From assembly GCF_039555335.1 (NCBI RefSeq), contig NC_092640.1, positions 44,117,099-44,181,098 on the forward strand: DNA of 64,000 bases, written 5' to 3'. Position 1 is the first letter of the stretch. Each line of letters begins with the position of its first letter. The DNA comes from Amphiura filiformis. Taxonomy: Eukaryota > Echinodermata > Ophiuroidea > Amphilepidida > Amphiuridae. Made by a program: the position numbers and the translations under genes. The notes beneath the pieces were generated by a model, which saw only the letters and a list, made by a program, of their open reading frames with translations, was not told the DNA's origin and did no database searches. This document shows positions 1-11,584 of this stretch, piece after piece.

Positions 1-640
1 ACACATCTTGCAAATGATCTTTCAGTATATCCCATAATTCACTGTGGTTAGACCTGAGATGTTGTCATGTCTCGCCGTAATGCGCAGTAATGATGCTCGC
101 TAAACAATGTTTGCATTGGCGTGACATCAAATGATAACCTATCAGGTTTAACCGCGTGGAATTAAGGGATTTACCGAAAGGTCAATCATTACAACAAAAT
201 GCAACAGACCGAGTGACAAACTCTAATGAGCTGTGACATCATCACCTAATTTACATCTCGCCGTGATTTAATAGTGTATTTACTAAGCAAATAACATCTT
301 TCTTTGCTCCACAGTAAATCAGGAACCCTTTGTTATTCTAAATAGCCTTATTCTAAATAGCCTTCCCAATTTCATGTGATGAAGGTCACACTCTCCATAC
401 CATACCTCAGTAAACATCAAAAGAGAAGCTAGCTGTTTTCTGTCTCAAAAATGACACGGACTTTCTAGCGCATAGCGCACTTATGTATAATAATTATTTG
501 TATAATGGTTTGTCAAATATGGGCATTATAGTGGTATATGTATGAAAATTGCATGTGCATGAATATATAGCATTCTATATATAAAGGAATATATATTAAC
601 TGTACATCATAATATTATATAACGATTCCTGGTATCCAAT
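1..640. other. Gene-free left edge
   Basis: No coding exon is recognisable here. Part of it, roughly 310-430, resembles 55015-55110: both contain a stretch reading tttgttat, then ctaaat, then tagccttcc, then gaaggtc, then a run ending in acatcaaaagag. That makes it a dispersed repeat rather than unique sequence. The first exon of the leftmost HNMT-like gene was looked for here and not found. Confidence 0.4.
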
Positions 641-644
641 CTGG

Positions 645-1041
645 TTTTCATTTTATATACGCATTTTTTTAATTTTTTGAAAATGAAGACTGAAAAGATG
701 GTTAAATATATTTATTAATATCCCGCAGTACCCTACCAAATATTACAGTTTCGTATTTATGGTACTCTGATCTTCTAATTGATGGACTAGGAAAATTTGG
801 CTAGCCGAAGTTAATTTTGGCGTGGGGAGGAGTGTATCATACTAGCATGAAAATGCAATGGTGGCTAGAATGATGATTTGAGGTAAAAAAATGGACTGGC
901 AAGAGCAACTGCTGACGACGCATCGTGATGTGAATCGCAAAAAATTTGTCCCATTTTACCCTCATTTAAAATGCCTTTCACAGGACAATTGTATGTGAAG
1001 CATACACAATTTGCATTTTAATAAATAAATAAATAAAGAAA

Positions 1042-1080
<39 letters not shown>

Positions 1081-1340
1081 ATAGACCAAAATAAGGATAA
1101 TTGTTGCAAAAATAGACCAAACAGAAGATGCACATCACAAATTTTTGTCATATTTTTGATCTTGTATTTTTGAGCCAAGGGAATTCCCTAACTTTCCCTA
1201 ACACTGCAATAGGAAGAGATTATTGCAAAAATATTCTCATTCCTAATTTAAATTACAGTAATGGCTGACACCAAAATGGGTATCACACTAGAATGCACAA
1301 TCGAAAAGTATGGGTGGTACCCAATCATTATTTTACTTCT
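645..1340. repeat. Dispersed repeat, copy A (partner at 11585-12190)
   Basis: Shared landmarks with 11585-12190 occur in the same order and orientation: tttatatacgcattt, ggctagccgaagttaatttt, ggcgtggggagg, actagcatgaaaat, tggactggcaagagc, gtgaagcatacacaatttgc, tgagccaaggga, and caatggctg-like text before accaaaatgggtatcacac. The main difference is a tetranucleotide microsatellite inside this copy. It is either a transposon of unknown class or part of the large tandem duplication that built the gene array. Confidence 0.75.
1019..1083. repeat. (AAAT)n microsatellite
   Basis: About sixteen units of AAAT with one interruption, lying inside the dispersed repeat. It is absent from the partner copy near 11915, so it expanded after the copies separated. 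Open reading frames across it are artefacts of the simple repeat. Confidence 0.95.
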
Positions 1341-1357
1341 ATGTTTACAATAGTTAA

Positions 1358-1369
1358 ATTATTATTATC

Positions 1370-1467
<98 letters not shown>

Positions 1468-1487
1468 GATTATTATTATTATTATCT
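1358..1487. repeat. (ATT)n / (ATTATC)n microsatellite
   Basis: A run of ATT trinucleotides interspersed with TTATCA hexanucleotides, about 130 bp long. The antisense frame gives a low-complexity Ile/Met string and is not a gene. Confidence 0.95.
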
Positions 1488-1664
1488 GCAGACAATGAAA
1501 TCTTCCCATACAGGAATTATTCTGTTTTACAAACCGCGAAAGCCTCATATTGTGTATAAATGATAATAAATGATAATAAATGCATTAAGGATCTTCCTAT
1601 TTATTCTCGCTTATGATTACACAACAACATTATACTCGAATATTAATATCGTGAGTAATGCGCC

Positions 1665-2950
1665 TGTCACACTACACCGAATAGGTCTTCCGTACAAGAA
1701 ACGGATGGTATTTTAGTAAATCCGTTGTTGTTCGTCAATGATCGTTTTATGTTCTTTTTATGTCCTGCTATCATCCGCCAAATGCGTTACGCGTTAGGTG
1801 ATGTTCGTTAAGCAGTCCGGTCCGACTGCCTGATCAGGAAGTACTGCCGAATCAGGCAGCATGTTGCCGAGTTAGGCAACACGGGCTTTGGTAACCCTTC
1901 CGAATTCGACAGACTAAGGACTAAATTGTTCATGGTGATTTTATAAAAGATCGGGGGAAATTTTACTTTGACACACATGAGCTACATGTAAGTTGACAAT
2001 TTTTCACCGGGCGAAAAAAAATTCCACCGGGCGAAAAATAATTTAAATAAAAAAACAGTTTCTAACGGTTTTTTAAAAATTTGATTTAAATATGCAAATT
2101 AACTTTATTTTAACTAAAATTGATGAAAAATTACTAGTAATTGTACATTCATTGATAATTTTATATATTTTACCTACTTCTTTACTCTAAACCAAGAAAT
2201 AACGGTATATCAAAAGATGCTCTATTTGAAATAGAGCATTGCATTGTGGGATACCATACTGCCTGACTCGGCAACATACTGCCTGATTCGGCAGTACTTC
2301 CTGATCAGGCAGTCGGACCGGACTGTTAAGTCCGTCGGCAAGTTTTGTGCATACACAAAACTTGAAACGGAGTGTACCGAATACACATGTTCGGTATTTA
2401 TCCGATGTGTGTTCGTATGGTGCTGCATATTGCCGGAGTTTGTTCGTCTCCTTTCGTTCATGTTCGTTCTTTGTTCGTTGCACTCGGCCCGTGTTCGTTG
2501 CAAATACGTTCCTGTGAGGCCTTCACCACCGGATAGCATATTTTTGCATTCGGTGATGTACGTTGACCCATACCGTGTTAGTGTCACACTACACCGGATC
2601 GGTCTTCCGTATAAGAAACGGATGGTATTTTAGCAAATCCGTTAGTGTTCGTCAATGTTCGTTTTATGTTCTTCATATGTCCTGCTATTATCCGCCAAAT
2701 GCGTTTCGTGTTAGGTGATGTTTGTTTAGTCCGTCGACAATACGTTTCAAGTTTTGTGCATGCACAAAACTTGAAACGGAGTGTGCCCAATACACATGTT
2801 CGGAAGTTGTCCGATGTGTGTTCGTACTGTTCTGTATATACCCTGGGTTTGTTCGTTATTCTTTCGTTTATATACCGCAGGTGTTTGCAAGGTTTCGCAG
2901 GCGCTTGTGCCGGATGTAGGCCTATGGCTAACATGTACATCGATCATGGG
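1665..2950. repeat. Composite repeat with direct and inverted modules
   Basis: Three modules recur. Module a (tgtcacactacaccg, then gtcttccgta, then gaaacggatggtatttta) is at 1667 and 2582. Module b (ctgatcaggaagtactgccg, then aatcaggcag) is at 1830, and in inverted orientation at 2275-2320. Module c (gttttgtgcat, then acacaaaacttgaaacgga, then acacatgttcgg) is at 2342 and 2750. The order suggests a foldback or rearranged transposon with internal tandem duplication. No transposase is visible, and the overlapping open frames on both strands follow from the repeat structure. Confidence 0.7.
2743..2778. repeat. 36-bp perfect palindrome
   Basis: Each arm is 18 bases: the left reads cgtttcaagttttgtgca and the right is its exact reverse complement, with no spacer. 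The related module near 2342-2367 has the same layout but is imperfect at its centre. It lies in the composite repeat. Confidence 0.9.
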
Positions 2951-3206
2951 GGGGGGGGGCTTTCTGAAGGGTGTGTGACGCAATATCATATTTCCCCCAG
3001 TACTTTAGTGACTGACAAGTAGAAAAAAGGGGAAAGGAGAGAAAAAGAAAAGAAAGTGAGAAAAATTGAAGAGAGAAGAGAAGAGAAAAAGTTAAATTGC
3101 ACGTAATTTATAGGCCTATGCATGTAAGTAGTATTGAGGGAGGGGCACTTTCTGAAGGGTAAAGGTTAAATTGTACGTTATTGAGTAGGCCCAGGATAGT
3201 ATATAG
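2951..3206. other. Poly-G tract and purine-rich low-complexity DNA
   Basis: A run of twelve G residues near 2948 is followed by an AG-rich tract (about 3023-3092). The phrase actttctgaagggt occurs near 3148 and a close version near 2960. Nothing gene-like is seen. Confidence 0.6.
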
Positions 3207-3209
3207 TAA

Positions 3210-4283
3210 GGGAGTGTTCATTAATACTTTGGTAGGGGGGCTGGTCTTCCTCAGATTTTTAACCCGAAAACTTTTTTGACCCCCCTCGATGGACCGCTAA
3301 ACTTTTTTGACCCCTCTTTTGGCAGACAAAACTTTTTGACCCCCCCATATCGTATAACAAACATTATACTTACGTGTTGTTTCCAGTGGTGTGGTATCTG
3401 GGTCACATGTCATTGAGGGAGGCAAATGTTTGAAACATTTTGAAACATTCCTGGTGGGACAATTGCGCATGAAAAACAAGCACAAGGAAATGTTCATAAA
3501 ATGAATTAAGTATAAAATTTTTATACTTAATTTAGATTTGTCCCAAATCAGGGTGTTTATCTGATTTTATAGGGATAAATGAAATAGAGGATTTATTTGG
3601 AGGTTCGTGGGCACATCAGCATATTGGCTATTATGATAGTACAAATGCGCGCAAAAAATTTGGCCATTATTGGAGCTTGAATGGTCAAATAATGTTAAAA
3701 TTGGAAGTAATTTATGCAAAAAGCTAAAATGGTCAAATATGATTTGGTCAAATATAATTTGGTCACGCAAATGTACACAGGTATCAGTTTTGGCACCCAA
3801 AGACCGTGGCACCTGGTAAATCTACCCATGGGCCTATGTGTACAAAATAATTTTGCAATGAGAAATAGTAAACTGAATTAGTTGTATTTTGATCAGATTG
3901 GTAGGCCTACATAATCATGTTTGTAGCCTACTCTGAAGAGATTCTATGATAAAAAAAGTGCCAGTATTTCTTAGACCAACCCAGATGTTGCATGTTGCTG
4001 ATCATCTTTAATGTTATATTAATTGATAGATGTGTACACTAAGTGCCATAATTTTTTCAAACAAAAGCACTGAAAACCCAAATTGCCCACGTTCAAAGTG
4101 ATATAGAGGGTCTCAATGCGCGCGAAGCGCGCTAAAATTTTGGGTTTTAAAGCGGAAAACTTTTTTGACCCCCCTTTCCTAGCACCTAAAACTTTTTGGT
4201 CCCCCCTCTTTTAAGGCTCAAAACTTTTTTGGCCCCCTCCCTTTTTACCAGCCCCCCCCACCAAAGTATTTCTGAACACTCCC
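3210..4283. mobile_element. Harbinger-like non-autonomous DNA transposon, copy A
   Basis: The element has terminal inverted repeats of about 35 bp starting GGGAGTGTTCA and is flanked on both sides by TAA (3207-3209 and 4284-4286). A TAA/TTA 3-bp duplication is the hallmark of the PIF/Harbinger superfamily. Just inside each end is a small array of units like aaaactttttgacccccc, in the same orientation at both ends rather than inverted. No transposase is present. A second member with the same ends lies at 33124-34589. Superfamily assignment rests on target duplication and terminal G run only. Confidence 0.8.
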
Positions 4284-4286
4284 TAA

Positions 4287-5690
4287 GCCTAAGTATAGGC
4301 CTGTGATTATTATAGGCAGTGCTTAAATGTGGTTCCTTGGCCCAAAAGCCTGAGTGTGAAAATTACTTGCCGGCCCGTCGATATGTAGGGCCCGTGACAT
4401 TTTGTCACCAAAGTCAGTATTTAAGACGGACTTCGGTCTATTACTGACTTTAACATATCAATCCATGCATGCTTTACCTGAAATTACGAGTCTGAAGTCT
4501 TATATCTAAGTGTCAGTGGATCAGTGTAACATTTTAAATTTTGCAAATTCAGTTTTTGTTTAAGGCAATAATAGTGTAAAATGATGCACCAAAAACAATT
4601 TTCCAAATTTTCCATTTTTAAAACTAAATTTTTACACAATAGGCCTAGGCCTAATAATGTAAATAGGCCCTACAGTCCCCATGCAAATGGCTTCAATTGG
4701 ACCTTCATTTTGAAAAATGGGCAAGTCTTCCTTTTATTTAATTTTATTAAATTTTCAGTTTCTTATTAGATATTAAAAGTCATTTACAAAGCTGCATTTT
4801 GCAGAAAACCCCGTTGAAATTGGCCAATCAGTTCCAAAGATATGAGAAATTAAAGAGTTTCCAAAACAAGAGAAAACAAAAGGAAATACTTCCTTTATTT
4901 AGTTATATCTCAAAATCGATATTACCGAGTTCCGACTGATTTTGCTTGATCGCATCACATATAGGCATTTTATGCGTCACTTTTTGTTTCAGACTCTCGA
5001 CAATCAAATTAATCAAAAAGAAATGTTTCTATATATAATATTATAAATATGCCTTTATTTCATCCGTCATTTCTTGAATGGTGTTATGTCCTGGTGTTGC
5101 CGGTTCATTTTATTAGTTCTGATTAACGGTAATTGGGTGCGGATTAATCTGTTTGGTGAAAGATTTGGCGCCCTAAATCGATGCGGGATCGCACCGATCC
5201 CGCCACTCAAGATTATGGCACAGAAGGGAGAGAGAGAATGAGTGGATCGTTGAAACAGGCGGCGGATGACATGATCGAGCCGGCAACTCGTGAAACCGCC
5301 CGGCCGTATGGCATTTTCCATATACTCGGTTAGTTTTGTGGGGTTCATTATCGAACCCCAACGGTTTTAGCTTGTATTTATATTATTTATCAACATAGGC
5401 CTATTTGTTTGTGATATTTCAAGCGTTTTAAAATTTCAAAATAAACCCATTCAATTACACGGTTGACGATGAAAATTTACTGAATTTAGGGACTGCACGT
5501 CATACACCACCTGCGTTGAAATAAATTAGCTTCAAATTGCAAGATCTAGCGTGAATATTCCATTCCTTTTGTGTTCGAGTCATTCTAATTGCGAGATACC
5601 AGACCCGATATTTCGATTAAATGGTTCAAATCTTGGAGAAAAAAACTTCTATGTACATGATGTACGTGTAACCGTTTATCAAGACGCAAC
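4287..5690. other. No gene recognised; TAGGCCTA-rich
   Basis: No exon, RNA gene or complete transposon was recognised. The octamer TAGGCCTA occurs at 4640, 4646 (overlapping) and 5396. Minus-strand open frames at 5067-5361 have no recognisable domain. Confidence 0.4.
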
Positions 5691-5734
5691 TTGTCGCAAG
5701 TAGACAAAAGAGAGACAACACCGCCATGTGAGTG

Positions 5735-5990
5735 CACAACTGCACATCAAGCACACTTATTTGCATTCTGAATGCGAGGAATGTTTTTCTTTGTTTCAAA
5801 TTCGCGTTATAATACAAGATTTATGGCAAAAATATTAATTGATATTTTTGACATTTAACAGTCCACAAAGTAAATCTAATGATATGTAAAAAAGTTTATG
5901 TAGCTGGGGGAAAAGGCGACCATCATAATGAACATTTTGACATTTTGTATTCAAGATACATATAACAATTGGGTCTTTTGGGAGAGAAAT
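5735..5990. mobile_element. Degenerate half-copy of foldback MITE family F
   Basis: Landmarks of the family appear in order: gcacatcaagcacac, tttgcattctgaatgcgagg, tttttgacatttaacagtcc, taatgatatgta, gtatgtagctggg-like text, and ttttgtattcaagata. This matches one arm of the complete member at 20087-20616. The second arm is not evident. It lies in the intron 1 region of copy 1. Confidence 0.65.
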
Positions 5991-6222
5991 CTTCAATAAG
6001 AACATGACGAAAGATCAAAACAGATTCTCAGCAGCACCTCTCTATCTAAACCAAACTTGAGTATCCTCAGACCCTAACCATCATGCCACACCCATACTCC
6101 GTGTAAACATACTCTCAATTTTCTATGTAAATCTACAATTATGTAAATTTATTCCACTTATTATATCCATGTTTGCATTAATAATCTAACACCATGCAAT
6201 ATGATTTTCTTTCCAAATCAAG

Positions 6223-6543
6223 GTAATCAAGAAACTTTACAGCTGAAGAAATTGAAAACCAAATTCTCTCGACTATCTGCAACCGTCATTGAACCAAGCA
6301 CAGAGCGGATCTCCAAATATCAAGACATGGTACGTCAGAAAAGCAGTGACATTACCGGGATTGAATACAAGTGGCACAACCAAACCTTTCATGAGTTTGT
6401 GAGATCTATGGAAACAGGACAGAAGTACCATTTCATCACCATTGTCCATGCCATATATTTTATGGGTGAAATAGAAGAAACATTCAAAAAGTTGTATAAT
6501 TTCTTGCAACCCGGTGGGATAATATTCTTAGTAGCTAGTACAG
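6223..6543 (+). CDS. HNMT-like: HNMT-like methyltransferase copy 1, exon 2
   Basis: This exon encodes the central methyltransferase fold of a histamine N-methyltransferase-like enzyme, a soluble S-adenosylmethionine-dependent small-molecule methyltransferase. It opens after an AG acceptor (aatcaag) and closes at ACAG|gtaaga. It is phase 1 at both ends and 321 bases long, exactly as in copy 2. Visible motifs are NQETLQLKKLKTKF, the acidic SAM-ribose motif IEPSTERISKY (human HNMT VVEPSAEQIAKY), the YKWHNQTF segment (human FAWHKET) and LQPGGIIFLV. The position of human Gln143 is His here (TIVHAIYF). The exon 1 belonging to this copy is not found in the window. In copy 2 the gap between exons 1 and 2 is 4.4 kb, so exon 1 either lies upstream of the window or has been lost. 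Confidence 0.93.
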
Positions 6544-7500
6544 GTAAGACTCGGGAGTACTCAAGTTTGGTTGGGTAGAGACGTGTTTCCTAGAGTATGA
6601 AATTGGGGGCATATATTTATTCAAAATTTTACCCCCAAATGGGACCTATTTCTATACCTGACTAACCCGAGGCCTAGATCTAGGGAATTTAACAATTTAG
6701 GGGCCAAATTAGCCTAGATTTGAGGAAATTTGACAATTCAGGGGCCAAATTGGTCGACCATTTTGGGAATTTGGTAATTTAGGGGCCAAATCGGGCAACT
6801 TTGACAATTTAGGAGCTGTATTTTATTTAGATTCCTTGATGTCTTGCCTTTAAAAACATGTATAATTTTGTATGTCGTGCGTGAATTTTACTACATGCAC
6901 GTCATGCACATTGATCATTTCTATACCAATCTCCTTCAATGGCCTTAAACGTAAACAGGCAAAAGGCCCGGGGCAAAAGGAAAGAATCACATCACAGATA
7001 AAATTTATAATTACTCAATATGCCGGTATCTTACTATAAAATTGGTATAGGCCTAATGCTATAGGGACTTTTATTGAGACCGATTCCTCCAATTTATTGT
7101 ACCAAGTTTAAGCCCAATCCAGCTGATAGGATAATGTTTCACCCCATATGACCTTTGACCGCAGATGACCTGTTGGATGACCTGTGACCTCAGATGACAT
7201 TACTTAATTACCGGTAGTTAATTAAATTAATTAATTTATATCTTTACTTGTTTTACTGACTACTCTTTCTTTCTTCCTTCAAAACCCACAGTGGGAGACA
7301 ATGGCTTAATATAGATTTTACCAAGTTCAAGTACATACATGTATCAGAATGCATCAGAGCTATTTATAGAACACAGGCAGCAAGTGCAATTGTTTGTACC
7401 ATGGTCACTGACTTGGGCACTGTGGATTTTTGAAAATTCACATTTTCGCGGATTTTGAGCCCAATCCTTTACCGATCGCAACCAAATGTGATCCCCGCAT

Positions 7501-7790
7501 TCGACCGAAAGTAGCTTAGGACACTCCCCATATTTTCCTTGATCCCCCGTATAAATTACAGCCCAATCGGACCAAGTTTAAAATTTAACCTTTGACCTTC
7601 GACCTCCGATTTCGACCGAAGGTAGCGTAGGACACTCCCCATATTTTCCTTGATCTCCCATATGAATTACAGCCCAATCGGACCAAGTTTAAAATTTGAC
7701 CTTTGACCTTCGACCTCCGATTTGCGACCGAAGGTAGCTTACGACACTCCCCGTATTTTTCTGCATCCCCCGTGCGAATTTGGCGAGGCT
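7501..7790. repeat. 111-bp minisatellite, about 2.6 units
   Basis: Units start at 7501, 7612 and 7724 with tcgaccgaa-type text. They share ggacactccccatattttcc, acagcccaatcggaccaagt and tgaccttcgacctccgat. The array runs into a short CA-rich tract (7820-7853). A minisatellite core next to a CA microsatellite is reminiscent of Helentron-associated or pearl-type elements, but no defined ends were found. Confidence 0.85.
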
Positions 7791-8024
7791 CGGATCAAAA
7801 CTGACAGAGCCTTTGACACACACGCACACACACCCCCCCACATACACGCACGCAACATTAGGCAAATTATAGTAAGATTGACCTCAAATTAAAATAAAGT
7901 AGAGCGGTTACCGCACTATAGCTGAACCATGGCCCTTTGGCAGTATATTATGGTAGATGTGAGATGTAGGTGGTATACCTTCTTGAGATTTTGAGATAAG
8001 ACAAGGTCCCAAAATAGGAAGAAC

Positions 8025-8470
8025 ATTGACCCGAGTCTTATGAGAAGTGTCACTTCCGAGTGGGGAAATTATTTTATTATATTCTTCACTTTTTTCTCTT
8101 TCATTTGACATTACTGGGAGGTCATGCCTTTTTGGCATTTACCCAGGTATCATGAGGAATATCACTTCCCGCTGGTGGGGATATTATTTGGATTATTATT
8201 CTTACTTTTTCTTTTTCATATTGACCCTGATCTTTTGAGTGGCCGGTGGGGAAATGATTTTTATTACATTCTTTACTTTTTCATTTGACACCACTCGGGG
8301 GTGGGGGTATACCTTCTTGGCATTTGGAGATATGAAAAGGACCCATATAAATGTTGACCCGGGTCTTATGATGAGTGGCACCCCGGATGTGGAAATATTT
8401 TTATTATACTCTTTATGTTTTCCTCTTTCATATAACACCACTCATGGGGTCATACCTTCGTAGCATTTAG
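8025..8470. repeat. Degenerate tandem repeat
   Basis: Several diverged units share a pattern: ggtggggaaat or similar, then a T-rich stretch with ttattatattctt, then tttcatttgacacca, then ggggt with ataccttcttggcattt. Unit length varies between roughly 110 and 160 bp. The small open frames on both strands are by-products of the repetition. Confidence 0.6.
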
Positions 8471-8684
8471 ATATATGTCCATTTCAGACCAAAACGTTAG
8501 TCATCATGGTACACTTACTTTGACAAAGGGTCAATAGTGATTTGAACTTTCAGACCAAATGGGTGGAGATCACGGTGCACTGAAGATATGTACTGTACAC
8601 AAACATGCCCCTAACAAGAGTCAAAGAGAGAGCCTCTTGCAATTATATGCGTTTAGAGGATGACAAACTACCAAGCAAACACAA

Positions 8685-8966
8685 AAATGTTTATAAAATG
8701 TTGTAACATGTTGGTTTTTATTCAACACGTTTTAATAATATTTAAATGTTGGCGTGAAAACATTTGAAAACGTTTTATATACAGCAACCCCCGACAGCAA
8801 CATTTTAATAATGTTGTCAAAATGTTATTTTAATTCTGTTGGCAAAACATTTTTATAAAATATTTTGTAAACTTTTAATTAACATTTAAAAATTTTCAAA
8901 AATGTTTTTGGAACGTTATTTAAATGTTTTATATCGTTATTATCGTATATTACCCGATATTTAACG
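8685..8966. repeat. A+T-rich dispersed repeat R, copy 1
   Basis: The block is built of variations on aaaatgtttt and aacgtttta (for example gttgtcaaaatgttatt, aaaaatgtttttggaacgtt). A second copy at 26100-26415 shares gttgtcaaaatgttatt, ggcaaaa, aatattttgt, tcaaaaatgttttt and the end cgtttt/cgtgttgtg. The hAT MITE beginning at 8975 is inserted at its right end. Class unknown. Confidence 0.65.
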
Positions 8967-8974
8967 TTTTGTGT

Positions 8975-9446
8975 CAGGGAGGTAAATAACATGTTAACTG
9001 GGTGGGCATTTGTCCACCCAATAAATTATTTTGCCCACCCAGTAAATTCAACTTGCCCATTGCCCCAAAATGCCCACCCAGTAAATTACTTTACTTACCA
9101 TCTAATTTTATTGCTTTTTTTTCTACGTAGGAGTAATGGTGAGTGATGATTAGTATAAGATTTCTAAATACCCAGTGAAGTGAAATATAATATGTTATAC
9201 AATTTTTCGTGATAATTGCTACATGAATATGCTAAAAATTGGCATAAGATGCATTTAGGGGGAGAGGAAATTCCACTTTTTACATCAAAGCCAAATTGTA
9301 CGCATAAACAAGTCTACATTTCCAAAAATCCAAACGCCTGGATGCCATTAATTATCGCTGCCCACCCAGTTAATTATTTTCCATTATTTGAGGGCAAAAA
9401 TTAATTAAATTGCCCACCCAGTAAATTATTCTTATTTACCTCCCTG
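8975..9446. mobile_element. hAT-type MITE with 8-bp target duplication
   Basis: The ends are CAGGGAGGTAAATAA and its reverse complement, with inverted similarity reaching about 35 bp (including actgggtgggca). The flanks are an exact 8-bp duplication TTTTGTGT (8967-8974 and 9447-9454), the signature of hAT transposition together with the CAG terminus. The 472-bp interior repeats gcccacccagtaaatta several times and codes for nothing. It is non-autonomous, and its exact target duplication suggests a fairly recent insertion. Confidence 0.9.
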
Positions 9447-9519
9447 TTTTGTGTACGTATATGTATACATTCTCATAAAAATGACTATAAACAGTACCGA
9501 TTACATATTTCTGCCATAG

Positions 9520-9932
9520 GATACTCTGGTATGTCATTGCTTTTGAGGACATTCCCACATCTATATTTAGCAGTGGAAGAGACAACTCCACCAACTACTA
9601 CTCAACCACAGGAGGTAAAGACAAAATATTATACCGATTCCACAGAGGTCAAATATGTCCTAAAGAAATACCAAATGACCTATACTCAATCTTCCTACAT
9701 AGTATCAGCTGATCTGACCACCTGTTTCACCCAAGATGAGATGACACCTGTCACCAGTCTTCTACTTGATTTCATCACTATGACAGTCAAGTTTCAGGAA
9801 TCAGTACCAGACGAAACCTTTAATCAAGTCATGGACTATATCAAACGTAATGCACGTGTCGAGAAAGGTGATAAAGGTGATGCCAAATATTACTTTGATA
9901 ATGAATGTGATGTTCTAGTAATATCAAAATAG
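9520..9932 (+). CDS. HNMT-like: HNMT-like methyltransferase copy 1, exon 3
   Basis: The exon begins after the acceptor gccatag, completes the glycine codon split by the intron, and reads YSGMSLLLRTFPHLYL, followed by a proline/threonine-rich linker, then KYQMTYTQSSYIVSADLTTCF and LLLDFITMTVKF, and ends KYYFDNECDVLVISK-stop. The last block matches the human HNMT C-terminus (VLFNNTLSFIVIEA); Asn at the position of human Asn283 is kept. It is 413 bases, one codon longer than in copy 2. An AATAAA lies 49 bases past the stop. No stop or frameshift interrupts it, so this copy looks functional in the part that is visible. Confidence 0.93.
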
Positions 9933-9980
9933 GTAATATGAAAAAAAAATCAAAAGATAACATTGACAATTAGGCTTTAA

Positions 9981-9986
9981 AATAAA
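9981..9986 (+). promoter_or_regulatory. Candidate polyadenylation signal of copy 1
   Basis: A canonical AATAAA lies about 50 bases downstream of the stop codon of exon 3. The position is plausible for a very short 3' UTR, but the region is A+T-rich and the match could be chance. Confidence 0.4.
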
Positions 9987-10424
9987 ATTGTTTGATTGGC
10001 GTAATAAAAAGATTGGGGTAGGTGTGAGGGTTTTCAATACATATTTTGTGTGTAAAAACTGATGATACCTATGAATAAATGAATATATGAATGTTAGCTG
10101 TACATAATGATTCATGGTACATGTACCCAATCTTGGTCAGCTACCTTCGACCATATTTTTAAATTCGTATTTATAAATACGCACGTGATCCATGGGCACG
10201 ACATGCCAAGACCAGCAAGCGTGATCAAATCCTCATGGAATTTAAAAGGATAGGAACTTTTTAGATAAATATCATCAAATTCAAGTATTAGGGAATTCCG
10301 AATTTGTAATATGTTATGAAAAACAACACTTTGAAAGTATTTGCCGACGGAAAAATATTTATCGACTGAAACGTTTACAATATAATCACAAAGATAACTA
10401 GATCTGGTTACAGATCTGGACCTA

Positions 10425-11363
10425 GCCGGAGCCGGAAATGCCTGTCTTAAAGTTTATGGACGTCTCACACCATTAATGGTGCATCACTGTAGCATGTAGG
10501 GGCTTTATCCGTCTTCCATAGGCTGAGATACAGCTACTTTTCCGTAATTTTGAACATTTTTTTGCAAATTTGACGTTTTGACCTCTTTAATGACCTTTGA
10601 CCCCAATATAAAAAAAACCTCATGTACACCACGAAAATGCATTGTTACAGTTTAAATTTAAAAAATCTACTATGCTTAGTTATAGAGATAAAAATTCTTG
10701 AAGTTATTTAGCTTAAAACCGGAAATGACGTCTAAATGACCTTTGACCAAAAAATAAAAATACCGTGCATGCATCGGGTAACACTAATGCATATATGAAG
10801 TTTATGTCACTCTGGTCTGGTTACGTTTTGAGATTTAAAAAAATGAACATATTTGATGATTTTTGGTTTTTGACCGGAAGCGACCCCTTAATGACCTTTG
10901 ACCCCGAAACTGTAGACACCCCAAAGACCTTTATTAGTAGCAATGCATGTGTGCTAATGACAATACTCTGCTATGTAATTTGTAAAAACAGTGATTTTTG
11001 AATATTTTAGCATTCTGACCAGAAATGACCCCCTTAATGAACTTTGACCCCTTATCTGTGAACACCCTATAGACACCGACCAAAGTCAAGTCACATGACC
11101 TAAGCATGTCACCATCACATGTAATTTGTGGAAGAAGAAGCATTTTGAAGATATTTGGTATTATACCGGAAATGACCCCTAAATGACCTTTGACCCCAAA
11201 TCTGTGAACACCCTATAGACACTGGATATAGACAATGCATATGTGCAAGTGACGTCATTGTAGCATGTAACATGTAAGAGAAGAAGCATTTTGAAATTTG
11301 TTGCCAGAAGAAAGAAAGATCCGGTAGCATTTCAAGACCTAGCCGGTGTCCCGGCTAGGTAAC
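10425..11363. repeat. Minisatellite-cored dispersed element, copy 1
   Basis: About 150-bp diverged units repeat ccggaaatgac or similar, then ctaaatgacctttgacccc, then tgtgaacaccctatagacac, then tgtaatttgt and agaagcattttga. The right end is a hairpin (acctagccgg, short loop, ccggctaggt at 11338-11362), and the left end carries acctagccgga. The same terminal words and the same GGTCAAAGGTCA core, in opposite orientation, occur in the element at 28970-30090. Architecture of hairpin end plus minisatellite core recalls Helentron-related interspersed elements; that class assignment is inference. Confidence 0.65.
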
Positions 11364-11584
11364 AAATATACAATTTTGCTGCACAGTAGTCTCATATTAT
11401 TTACCGCCTTTGCATTTATAAGTACAAGAAGACAACCAGCTACATAAAAGATCACTTCGAGACTTACTGTCTACAAGCTGTTGTGGCAGCACGGAGGTGG
11501 TCACGTGGGTATTTATAAATACATATTTATAAATGTAGTCAAAGCATACCGGTGGTACAATTGAACTGGTTTAGGAGGTAGAGT
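11364..11584. other. Short spacer, nothing recognised
   Basis: Between the minisatellite-cored element and the duplicated block there is about 220 bp with no gene or repeat signature that I could identify. Confidence 0.4.

Larger units (their letters stand above)
6544..9519 (+). other. Intron 2 of HNMT-like copy 1
   Basis: The intron is bounded by GT at 6544 and AG at 9519. Its first few hundred bases resemble the start of intron 2 in copies 2 and 3 (actcaagttt, then gggtag, then gacgtgt). The rest is repeats: a 111-bp minisatellite, a degenerate tandem repeat, an A+T-rich repeat and a hAT MITE, each listed separately. At 2976 bp it is the longest of the three second introns. Confidence 0.85.

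Noticed and set aside
2187-3022. Several overlapping 80-130-residue frames on both strands
   Set aside because: They lie in the composite repeat and mirror each other through inverted modules; no domain is visible.
5067-5361. Minus-strand frames of 93 and 62 residues
   Set aside because: No family motif, no splice context, and no matching sequence near the other paralogues.
1-6200. Exon 1 of HNMT-like copy 1
   Set aside because: Searched by eye for ctgcaacatgg, tgcgtgtgcttggtgtggg and tcctgattgatgatg; none found, so it lies outside the window or is lost.
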